Shown: positions 7,783-15,342 of the stretch, in pieces
Layout: every line of letters begins with the position of its first letter
Numbering within the stretch: the first letter of the stretch is position 1
Assembly: GCA_025359215.1 (NCBI GenBank)
Contig: JANYHE010000125.1
Span: forward strand, 1-33,150
From: Hyphomicrobiales bacterium
GTDB lineage: Bacteria > Pseudomonadota > Alphaproteobacteria > Rhizobiales > Aestuariivirgaceae
Reading direction: 5' to 3'
DNA: 33,150 bases
The notes under the pieces: generated by a model
What the model was told of the DNA's origin: nothing
Database searches by the model: none
What the model saw: the letters and a program-made list of their open reading frames with translations, nothing else
Translations under genes and position numbers: made by a program

Positions 7783-10595
7783 AGTGCTAATCTCGGCGTA
7801 AATTTTTTCACAAATTCAATCGCATCCACCAATCCAACGCGGTCAATTTGAATGCCGGCTGGAAAAGCCGTTGTAAAGCGCGTGGCGAGTCTGGGATCGA
7901 GAATGACAAAACAGCCCCTATCCCCTTCGCGCCGGATCAAGCGGCCAAAAGCTTGGCGCAATCGCAACCGCACCACCATATCCTTATAGGCATTGCCGCC
8001 GAAGGCTTCGGCTCTGGCGCGTTCCAGAATAGTCGGTGTGCCCCACGGCACACGGTCGAGCACGATGAGACGCAATGAATCCCCCGGCACATCAACACCA
8101 TCGCGCACCGCATCCGTGCCCAGCAAGCAGGCATCACGTTCAGCGCGAAACATATCGACCAAGGTTCCGGTGTCCATCGGGTCCACGTGTTGGGCATAAA
8201 GGGGCAATCCCCATTTCGACATTGCCGGAGCCAAGCGCTTATGCACGGCCCGCAGCCTTGCAATGGCTGTAAACAAACCCAATGCACCACCGCCCGCGGC
8301 CAAGAAAAGTTCACGGTAGGCCGAGGCGATTTGGTCCATGTCTTCGCGGTTCACGTCTGTCACCACAATCACGCGGCTGATTTTTTTATAATCAAAAGGG
8401 GATTCGTAACCCACACGTTTCACCGGATAAGGCAGGTGAATGGCACCCGTGCGCATTTCGGCATTGGTCCAATCATCGGGCACATCTGGCGGGCGATCTT
8501 TCAGCGTGGCGGAGGTGATGATCACACCATCGGCACTGCGCAAAACCGTGTTGGCCAATGGCACTGAAGGATCAATCCAATGGCTGTGGAAGCCCAGATC
8601 ATGTTCACGGCCAAAAGCTTGATCGATGGAAAACCAATCAATGAACAGGGCATCGGGTGTTTCAATCAAATGCTTGAGCATTGAAATCCAGCCGCCTAGC
8701 ATAAATTCGCCACGGCGTTTGAGGGAACGGGCCACCGCTTCAATGCGACCGCGATCATTGGTGTTTAGGTCTGAGGCTTCATCATCTAATTTCTTGAGCA
8801 GCAGATTTGCAAGGGCTGCCATGGGTTTTTTAAGGTCTGTCAAAGCTGCGAGCAAATCTTCAACGGCAGCCGGCAGGCCAGTGACCAGCGGCAAACAATC
8901 GGTTTCCAAGCTATTGCCGCCAGATTGCTCAGACCGCGCTAAAACTTGCTGGCGCACAAGCGTGAGAAAATCTTCCGCAGAGCCTTCGGGTTGGCCGCCT
9001 TGAATGCGGCGCGTCCAGCCGGGGCCTGGCAGTGCTGACGCTGCGCGCAGAATTTGTTGCAAAAGTTTTTCAGCATTTTCTTCGTCGGAGACTAAATCAC
9101 CAATGCGTTCGGCCAATCCGCGCCCGCGCCTGCGCTCAGTTTCAGGACCTCGCAACCAGCGGCGCAATTCCGAGGCTTCCATGGCCGTGAGATGGCCAGA
9201 AAATGCGCTATCAGCCGCATCAAACAGGTGATGACCTTCGTCAAAGATCATCCGCCTGATGCCGCCCGGCGCTGCTTCTTCTTCAGCTGTTGTCGCCACA
9301 CCGATGGCTTGATCGGTTGCAGCTTGGTGCAGCACCAGCGCATGATTGGCAATCACAATATCGGCCTTGCGCCCGGCCCGCACCGAGCGCTCAATAAAGC
9401 AGCGTTTGAAATGGGGGCATGCTGCATAAATGCATTCACCGCGTCTATCCGTCAGGCCCAGTGAGGCTGGCGAGAGGTGGCGGGCTTCAGCATCGGTGGT
9501 TACATCTTGAAATAACGTGAGCAGCCACGACGGAAAATCACCGCCTACAATATCACCATCGCGGCTAAACCGTGCCCACCTCGCAATCAATGCAGCCAAC
9601 AAGGCGGAGCGAGCATTGGCATTGGTGAGCCTGCCAAAGACCTCCTGCATGTTGAGTAGACACGCATAATTCTCCCGCCCTTTGCGGATGACAATGCGTT
9701 CACGACGCTCCGCAGGATCAGCCACAAGGCGCGATGTTTCTTGGTCAAGTTGGCGCTGAAGATTTTTAGTGTAAGTGGAAATCCACACGGGGGCATTGTT
9801 CTTGCGCGCCCAAAGATAAGCGGGCGCTAAATAACCCAATGTTTTACCAAGGCCCGTGCCTGCTTCAGCCAACAGAATGTTATTAATGTCCTTGCGCTCG
9901 CGCGGCTCGAAAGCATGGGTGGCCGTTGCGGCATAATCGCGCTGACTTTGCCGGGTTTCGGAATCGCTGCCCAAAATCTCACGCAAAAACCTCTGCGCAT
10001 CTTCGCCTGAAATGGGATGTTGGGTGCCAGGTGGGCGCAGCCCATCATCTTCCCACTCTTCAACCCGGTCCCAGACATTGAGCCCCATGGCAAAGCCTGC
10101 GACCTCTAATTTCGGATTGGCTTTGAGCAGTGCCGCCATCACCAGTTTGGCCCAAGGCCAGTTGGCTCTCGCTAAAAAATTTGCGGTTTCGGCGGCTTCG
10201 CGCAGCAATGGATAATTTCGGTTCGACACCCGCGCTAACAGATCTTCAACCACACGCTGCAGCGTTTCAGCTTCAGTGTCGGCCACTTCCAAAGCTAATG
10301 ACCTTGCAAAGCCTAACGGAGTGGGGGTGGCCACGCGGGCAGGCACGATGAAGGCAAAAAGCTCTGCCACATCAAAATGGCGGATGTCCTTGGCGGCGCG
10401 GATCAAAGTTTTGGGGGCTAAGGCTGTTGCCCCTAGGCGATCGATCAAAAAACCAGAATGGCAAACCAGATGCGGCAAGGCTGAAAGCCTGGCCAATGCT
10501 GCGGCTGCCCCTAACTTATCACCCGATATGACGGCACCTAAACCCTGACTGAGGGCCACGGGCGGGAGGGCGATATTATGGTCAGCACTGTTCAC
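7779..10595 (-). CDS. ATP-dependent DNA helicase, DinG/XPD-like with Fe-S cysteines
   Basis: This 938-residue superfamily 2 helicase is predicted to unwind DNA 5'-3' in repair or at R-loops. Residues 1-200 include HFDVAELFAFIVPAR, a region seen in alphaproteobacterial DinG-like proteins without a recognisable nuclease site. The helicase core then has Walker A GTGLGKT at 246-252, four cysteines (312, 388, 393, 399) spaced like the XPD/DinG 4Fe-4S ligands, the motif IANHAL at 415-420, and the DEAH-type box DEGH at 452-455. The C-terminal half has DGVDVPGDSLRLIVLDRVPWG and the arginine-finger motif RQAFGRLIRR. The start is a GTG at 10595 without an obvious Shine-Dalgarno site. The stop overlaps the start of the FMN reductase gene. 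Confidence 0.92.
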   Translation of the reverse strand: MNSADHNIALPPVALSQGLGAVISGDKLGAAAALARLSALPHLVCHSGFLIDRLGATALAPKTLIRAAKDIRHFDVAELFAFIVPARVATPTPLGFARSLALEVADTEAETLQRVVEDLLARVSNRNYPLLREAAETANFLARANWPWAKLVMAALLKANPKLEVAGFAMGLNVWDRVEEWEDDGLRPPGTQHPISGEDAQRFLREILGSDSETRQSQRDYAATATHAFEPRERKDINNILLAEAGTGLGKTLGYLAPAYLWARKNNAPVWISTYTKNLQRQLDQETSRLVADPAERRERIVIRKGRENYACLLNMQEVFGRLTNANARSALLAALIARWARFSRDGDIVGGDFPSWLLTLFQDVTTDAEARHLSPASLGLTDRRGECIYAACPHFKRCFIERSVRAGRKADIVIANHALVLHQAATDQAIGVATTAEEEAAPGGIRRMIFDEGHHLFDAADSAFSGHLTAMEASELRRWLRGPETERRRGRGLAERIGDLVSDEENAEKLLQQILRAASALPGPGWTRRIQGGQPEGSAEDFLTLVRQQVLARSEQSGGNSLETDCLPLVTGLPAAVEDLLAALTDLKKPMAALANLLLKKLDDEASDLNTNDRGRIEAVARSLKRRGEFMLGGWISMLKHLIETPDALFIDWFSIDQAFGREHDLGFHSHWIDPSVPLANTVLRSADGVIITSATLKDRPPDVPDDWTNAEMRTGAIHLPYPVKRVGYESPFDYKKISRVIVVTDVNREDMDQIASAYRELFLAAGGGALGLFTAIARLRAVHKRLAPAMSKWGLPLYAQHVDPMDTGTLVDMFRAERDACLLGTDAVRDGVDVPGDSLRLIVLDRVPWGTPTILERARAEAFGGNAYKDMVVRLRLRQAFGRLIRREGDRGCFVILDPRLATRFTTAFPAGIQIDRVGLVDAIEFVKKFTPRLAL

Positions 10596-10636
10596 GCGGT
10601 AGCGTTTAGCTGAAGTGCGTGATTTTGACGAGAAGA

Positions 10637-10665
10637 TTGACCACTGCCTGCCTCATCCCTAAAGA
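10637..10665 (+). promoter_or_regulatory. Possible sigma-70 promoter of lysK
   Basis: In the 96-bp gap between the divergent helicase and lysyl-tRNA synthetase genes there is TTGACC at 10637-10642 and TAAAGA at 10660-10665, separated by exactly 17 bp. The -35 box is close to consensus and the -10 box is weak. Transcription would begin about 20 bp before the ATG. An AGGA at 10680-10683 lies 8 bp before the start codon. Confidence 0.35.
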
Positions 10666-10691
10666 ACTCAAAACACTTCAGGACTATCATC

Positions 10692-12311
10692 ATGACCACC
10701 TCTCCCACCCTTCGCGCTGCTGCACTGGAATCAAAGGCTTGGCCTTTTGAAGAGGCGCGGAAGATTTTGAAACGGGTTGAGAAATCGGGGCAAAAGTCGG
10801 TGCTGTTTGAAACCGGTTATGGCCCTTCAGGCCTGCCGCATATTGGCACATTCGGCGAAGTGTCGCGCACCACCATGGTGCGCCGTGCCTTTGAACTGAT
10901 GAGCGATGTGCCCACCCGGCTTCTGGTGTTTTCTGATGACATGGACGGAATGCGGAAGATTCCGGATAATGTGCCTGATAAGTCGTTCCTTGAGCCCCAT
11001 TTGCACAAGCCACTCACATCGGTGCCTAATCCATTCGACGGAGATTACGAAAGTTTTGGCCATCATAATAATGCGATGTTGCGGCGGTTCTTGGACACGT
11101 TTGGTTTTCAATATGAGTTTGGCTCCGCCACAGATTATTACAAGTCTGGCAAATATGATGACATGCTTATTCGTGCGCTGGAAAAGTATGACGATATTAT
11201 GGGAGTCATGCTCCCCAGCTTGGGCGAAGAACGCCAAGCCACTTACTCACCCTTCCTGCCGATCTCGCCGATTTCGGGCCGTGTGCTTTATGTGCCGATG
11301 AAAGCCATTGACGCTAAAAAAGGCACCATCACTTTCGCCGAGGAAGATGGGACCGATGTTACCCTCGATGTGCGCGGCGGGCGCACCAAACTGCAATGGA
11401 AGCCTGATTTTGGTATGCGTTTTGCGGCTTTGGGTGTAGATTTTGAGATGTTCGGCAAGGACCATCAATCCAATGCACCAATCTATGATCGCAATTGCGA
11501 AATTTTGGGCGGCATTGCGCCAGAACATTATGTTTATGAATTATTCTTGGATGACAAAGGCCAAAAGATTTCAAAATCTAAAGGCAATGGGCTCACCATT
11601 GATGAATGGCTGACTTATGCGGACCCTGACTCCCTTTCGCTCTATATGTATAACCGCCCACGCGAGGCCAAGAAATTATTCTTTGATGTGATCCCGCGCG
11701 CGGTTGATGAATATGCGCAACATTTGGCGGGTTATCAAAAGCAGACTGAACCCAAAGACCACTTGATGAACCCCGTCTGGCATATTCACGGCGGCAACCC
11801 GCCGAAGCCCGAAACGGGTGGAGTGACTTTTGCGTTGCTGCTCAATTTGGTTTCCGTGGCCAATACTGAAGATAAGGCAGTTTTGTGGGCCTTCCTCAAG
11901 CGCTATATGCCAGAGATGGATGCGGCCACACATCCGCGGCTTGATAAAATGGTGGGTTATGCCATTCGCTATTATTTAGATTTCATAAAGCCCAACAAAA
12001 CCTATCGTCCGTGCACAGATGATGAAGCGAAAGCTTTGGCTGATTTGAATGCGGCCTTGGGAGAGTTGCCCGAAGGTTCAACACCAGAAGCCATTCAACA
12101 AAAGGTCTACGACATAGGGCGTCGCGAGCCTTATACGGTCACGCAAAAAGATGGCACCATTGGTGTGGGGCAAACATGGTTCAACATGCTCTATCAAGTT
12201 CTGCTCGGTGAAGAACGCGGGCCACGATTTGGGTCATTCGCGGCCCTTTATGGTTTGAGCAATACGCGTGGGCTGATTGATAAGGCCCTGAAGGGTGAGT
12301 TGGGGAAATAA
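10692..12311 (+). CDS. lysK: Lysyl-tRNA synthetase, class I
   Basis: This 539-residue enzyme charges tRNA-Lys with lysine. It is the archaeal-type class I enzyme rather than the class II LysS of E. coli: the Rossmann-fold HIGH signature appears as PHIGT at residues 49-53 and the KMSKS loop as KISKSKG at 292-298, and the class II motifs are absent. Class I LysRS is the usual form in alphaproteobacteria, so this supports the taxonomic reading and does not suggest recent transfer. The gene is full length, with an ATG preceded by AGGA at 8-bp spacing. It stands alone between a divergent helicase and a convergent regulator gene 23 bp downstream. Confidence 0.96.
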   Translation: MTTSPTLRAAALESKAWPFEEARKILKRVEKSGQKSVLFETGYGPSGLPHIGTFGEVSRTTMVRRAFELMSDVPTRLLVFSDDMDGMRKIPDNVPDKSFLEPHLHKPLTSVPNPFDGDYESFGHHNNAMLRRFLDTFGFQYEFGSATDYYKSGKYDDMLIRALEKYDDIMGVMLPSLGEERQATYSPFLPISPISGRVLYVPMKAIDAKKGTITFAEEDGTDVTLDVRGGRTKLQWKPDFGMRFAALGVDFEMFGKDHQSNAPIYDRNCEILGGIAPEHYVYELFLDDKGQKISKSKGNGLTIDEWLTYADPDSLSLYMYNRPREAKKLFFDVIPRAVDEYAQHLAGYQKQTEPKDHLMNPVWHIHGGNPPKPETGGVTFALLLNLVSVANTEDKAVLWAFLKRYMPEMDAATHPRLDKMVGYAIRYYLDFIKPNKTYRPCTDDEAKALADLNAALGELPEGSTPEAIQQKVYDIGRREPYTVTQKDGTIGVGQTWFNMLYQVLLGEERGPRFGSFAALYGLSNTRGLIDKALKGELGK

Positions 12312-12334
12312 GTCACTTTTTGCGTGGTCGTTAA

Positions 12335-12970
12335 TCACTGACTCGCCCAGATAATCCGCGCCATCCAATCCACGTCTTTCATGTCCAGCACTTTGGTTTC
12401 GTGGGCGGGGTTGAAGCTGGCTAACTCTAAGGTCTTTGCAGTTTGGCGTTGCATGATTTTGGCCATCACTTGGCCATCAGACGTGCGCACCACAACACGG
12501 TCGCCTTTTCTGATGGTGGCTGCGGGGGAAACCACAATCGTGTCACCCTCGCGGTAAACCGGTGCCATGGAATCTCCGGTGATTTCCAAGCCGTAAGCTG
12601 CGGCATCGGTTACGCCGGGCACGTCAATCTCTTCCCAGCCATTGCCGGCTGGAAAACCTGAATCATCAAAAAAGCCGCCCTTGCCCGCTTTGGCAAAACC
12701 CAGCATGGGAATTTGCTTCAGGCGCGGTGGCTGGCCCTTGCGGCCCGATAACAAATCCATAAATTCTTCAACGGGCGCACCAGCGGCATTGAGCACGCGC
12801 GAGATTGATTCCATGGTGGGCCAACGCGGCCTGCCATCGGGGCCATTGCGCTTTGAAGGGTTAAATGATGTGGGGTCTAAACCTGATTTTTTGGCTAGGC
12901 CTGAAGCGGAATATCCATAACGATCAGCAATGGTGTCAATTGCTGCCCAAACCTGTTTGTGACTGAACAT
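12335..12970 (-). CDS. XRE-type HTH regulator with C-terminal S24 (LexA/CI-like) peptidase domain
   Basis: This 211-residue protein is a predicted DNA-binding repressor of the CI/LexA superfamily. An N-terminal helix-turn-helix lies at about residues 5-65 (SASGLAKKSGLDPTSFN), followed by a linker and the S24 domain with the catalytic Ser in GDSM (S134) and the Lys in VMAKIM (K171). An AKAG sequence at 93-96 may serve as the Ala-Gly self-cleavage site, but this is not certain. The ATG at 12970 is preceded by AGGAG; an upstream in-frame start at 13108 would overlap the divergent DUF952 gene and has no similarity. It differs from canonical LexA, whose N-terminal domain is a winged helix. Target genes are unknown; the divergent DUF952-pyrD promoter 113 bp away is one candidate. 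Confidence 0.86.
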   Translation of the reverse strand: MFSHKQVWAAIDTIADRYGYSASGLAKKSGLDPTSFNPSKRNGPDGRPRWPTMESISRVLNAAGAPVEEFMDLLSGRKGQPPRLKQIPMLGFAKAGKGGFFDDSGFPAGNGWEEIDVPGVTDAAAYGLEITGDSMAPVYREGDTIVVSPAATIRKGDRVVVRTSDGQVMAKIMQRQTAKTLELASFNPAHETKVLDMKDVDWMARIIWASQ

Positions 12971-13083
12971 TTTTGCTTCTCCTGGTCCAGAGCATTTACC
13001 TGAATTAGGAAGCAATACCTTTAATGGAAGTGGTTGTCCAGCCCTATTTGCCCGCCTATGGTTGGTTGGAATGAGGTGAGGCC

Positions 13084-13428
13084 ATGAGCGATTTGTATAA
13101 AATAACAACGATTGACGAATGGAGTTCGGCTGTGGCCAAAGGCAAATTTATGGGTTCTGCATTGGATGTGAAAGATGGCTTTATCCACCTTTCAACAGCT
13201 GAACAGGCACAGGAAACGGCGCGCTTGCATTTTGCGGGGCAAACGGATTTGCTTTTGGTTTCGGTTCTTGAAAGTGCCGTTGCGGCGCATTTAAAGTGGG
13301 AAGCATCGCGCGGTGGAAAATTGTTTCCGCATGTTTATGCAACGCTGAGCCCAAAAGACGCAAATTGGGTGAAGCCCCTTTTGTGGGATGGCGTTACGCA
13401 TATTTTTCCACCAGAGTTTTCAGCATGA
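13084..13428 (+). CDS. DUF952 family protein
   Basis: This small cytoplasmic protein of 114 residues shows the DUF952 pattern: the N-terminal YKITTIDEW, then DVKDGFIHLSTAEQ, and near the end FPHVYATL. The fold is related to ADP-ribosyltransferase-like domains, but no activity has been established for the family that I can state with confidence. The start has GAGGTGAGG upstream. The stop codon overlaps the pyrD start (ATGA, 13425-13428), indicating translational coupling to pyrimidine synthesis. Divergent from the S24 regulator gene. Confidence 0.88.
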   Translation: MSDLYKITTIDEWSSAVAKGKFMGSALDVKDGFIHLSTAEQAQETARLHFAGQTDLLLVSVLESAVAAHLKWEASRGGKLFPHVYATLSPKDANWVKPLLWDGVTHIFPPEFSA

Positions 13429-14489
13429 ATTTTTCTCGCTTGGGTTTTGCTTTAGCAAAGCCATTTCTGCACCAGCTTGATGCTGAACAAGCCCATAAGT
13501 TCACAATTGCAGCTTTGAAAACAGGACTAGGTGGGCGTGACTCTGCCGCCAACTACCCTAGCCTTCAGTCCCAATTGTTTGGTCTGACGTTTCCAAATCC
13601 CGTTGGTCTTGCTCCCGGCTTTGATAAAAATGCTGAAGTGCCAGATGCGATGCTGGCACAGGGATTTGGTTTTGTAGAAATGGGCACCGTGACCCCGCGC
13701 CCGCAAGCGGGAAATGCCAAGCCTCGTCTTTTCCGTCTTGCCGATGATCAAGCTGTGATCAACCGCATGGGATTTAATAATGATGGCTGCGATGTCGTTT
13801 TTAAGCGCTTAGAGGCGCGGCGCAAGCACGGTGGCATTGTGGGTGTGAATATTGGAGCCAACAAAGATTCTGAAGATCGCATTGCTGATTATGTATTGGG
13901 TCTACAAAAATTTGCATCAGTTGCCAGCTATATCACCGTGAACATTTCATCGCCTAACACGCCGGGTTTGCGCAATTTGCAGGCGCGCGATGATTTGCAG
14001 CGCTTGCTTGACCAACTCAATGCCAAACGTCCTGCTCATCTTCCCATGTTGCTTAAAATAGCCCCTGATCTTTCGGTAGACGAATTGCAAGACGTCGCCG
14101 AATGCTGTGCAGGCGGTGCCGTAAGTGCAGTTATTATTTCCAACACCACAATTTCAAGGCCGCCTCTAAAATCAATTGAAGCGAAGGAAACGGGCGGGCT
14201 TTCTGGCAAGCCGTTGTTCGAATTATCAACGCAGCAGCTTTCACTCTTTTATCAAATGACTGGTGGCGCCATTCCGGTGATTGGAGCTGGTGGTGTGGCT
14301 GATGCTGAAACGGCATGGGCTAAAATTATAGCCGGTGCTTCACTGGTGCAGCTTTATTCCGCGCTGGTTTATAAAGGGCCTGCCTTGGTTGCAGAAATTT
14401 GCGCAGGCCTAAGCCAAAAACTTGTCCAGCACAATTTCTTGCGTTTGCAAGATGCTGTTGGATATCAAAATACAAAATCAGGAAAGTAA
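13425..14489 (+). CDS. pyrD: Dihydroorotate dehydrogenase (quinone), class 2
   Basis: This 354-residue FMN enzyme oxidises dihydroorotate to orotate at the inner membrane, passing electrons to quinone (fourth step of de novo pyrimidine synthesis). The N-terminal helical extension (LGFALAKPFLHQLDAEQAHK) marks class 2. The barrel has NPVGLAPGFDKNAE, GFGFVEMGTVTPRPQAGN, the catalytic-loop motif NISSPNTPGLRN, and C-terminal FMN phosphate-binding glycines in PVIGAGGV. The ATG at 13425 overlaps the DUF952 stop. The 3' end overlaps the convergent solute-binding protein gene by 25 bp. Confidence 0.96.
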   Translation: MNFSRLGFALAKPFLHQLDAEQAHKFTIAALKTGLGGRDSAANYPSLQSQLFGLTFPNPVGLAPGFDKNAEVPDAMLAQGFGFVEMGTVTPRPQAGNAKPRLFRLADDQAVINRMGFNNDGCDVVFKRLEARRKHGGIVGVNIGANKDSEDRIADYVLGLQKFASVASYITVNISSPNTPGLRNLQARDDLQRLLDQLNAKRPAHLPMLLKIAPDLSVDELQDVAECCAGGAVSAVIISNTTISRPPLKSIEAKETGGLSGKPLFELSTQQLSLFYQMTGGAIPVIGAGGVADAETAWAKIIAGASLVQLYSALVYKGPALVAEICAGLSQKLVQHNFLRLQDAVGYQNTKSGK

Positions 14490-15304
14490 TGCGCAAAAAT
14501 TTTAGTTGAAGTGCCGTTGGTTTGAAGGCGGTCTAAAGCATAGTCAAAATTTTGGCGCAAAACTTCATGGTCGCGCCTCATTACGAAAGTGAGGCCCCGT
14601 GAGAAGGTTTCGCGGTCAATAAAGCCAGCACCCAATGTTGCACAACAACCGCGAGCGTTTGAGCCCTTCAGCCAAAACTGCCCGTGAAGTGAATCGGCAA
14701 AAGCGACGTCAAGACCACCGGTGCGCAAATTTTCAAAGAGTGCCGCTTCACTGTCAAAGGGTGTGAGCGCAGCACGATCATAATATTTTTCTAAAAACGC
14801 CTGGTGACTGGTGCCTTTGACAAACCCCAAACGCCGGCCCGCCAAGGTTCGAATATCCGGCGATTCAAAAGGCGTGCCCAGTCTTGCAATAAATTGTCCG
14901 CGCGAGAAAAAATAAGGCCTCGTCATAGTGGCTTGCTGCATCACTTCTTTGGTTGTGCGCAAACCTGAAATAATAGCATCGCCCTCATTACTGTTCAGAG
15001 CTGGCAAAAGCTCGCTGAAAGGCTTAGCTAAAATGACACATTTCAACCGCAGTTCCGCGCATGACGCCTGCGCCATTTCAACGGCTAGCCCCGTGACTGA
15101 CCCATCGGCATTCTTAAAACTGAAGGGTGCAAAGTCATCATCCGTAAGAAGTTTAATTTCACCGTTAACGGTGTCAACGGGCGCAATTGCGCCTGCATCA
15201 ACATGCCTGAATTGCGGGATATTATCTTGGGCGAATGCGGCGCTTAAAAGTGCAACTGCAACGAGAATTTCTGCACAACAATACACTCTCCAACTGGTTG
15301 CCAT
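14465..15304 (-). CDS. Periplasmic solute-binding protein, family 3 (amino-acid type), orphan
   Basis: This 279-residue secreted protein resembles the substrate-binding proteins of polar amino-acid ABC transporters. A signal peptide is evident (hydrophobic stretch then AFA|QD, cleavage near residue 25). The mature part begins with the family-typical LTDDDFAPFSFKNADGSVTG, followed by VEMAQASCAEL and a second lobe with LAGRRLGFVKGTSHQAFLEKYY. No permease or ATPase gene is adjacent, so it may serve a transporter encoded elsewhere or act as a sensor-type binding protein. It diverges from the GT2 gene, with 38 bp to that gene's most upstream start. The ligand cannot be assigned. Confidence 0.84.
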   Translation of the reverse strand: MATSWRVYCCAEILVAVALLSAAFAQDNIPQFRHVDAGAIAPVDTVNGEIKLLTDDDFAPFSFKNADGSVTGLAVEMAQASCAELRLKCVILAKPFSELLPALNSNEGDAIISGLRTTKEVMQQATMTRPYFFSRGQFIARLGTPFESPDIRTLAGRRLGFVKGTSHQAFLEKYYDRAALTPFDSEAALFENLRTGGLDVAFADSLHGQFWLKGSNARGCCATLGAGFIDRETFSRGLTFVMRRDHEVLRQNFDYALDRLQTNGTSTKIFAHYFPDFVF

Positions 15305-15342
15305 CGTATCTATTCTGAGCCTTTATTTATGCAGGGCTGAGT

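Noticed and set aside
10692-12311. Archaeal-type lysyl-tRNA synthetase as a recent horizontal transfer
   Set aside because: Class I LysRS is standard in alphaproteobacteria and the gene looks like its neighbours.
15160-15176. Perfect palindrome CACCGTTAACGGTG as an operator
   Set aside because: It lies deep inside the coding region of the solute-binding protein, encodes ordinary residues there, and has no second copy that I noticed.
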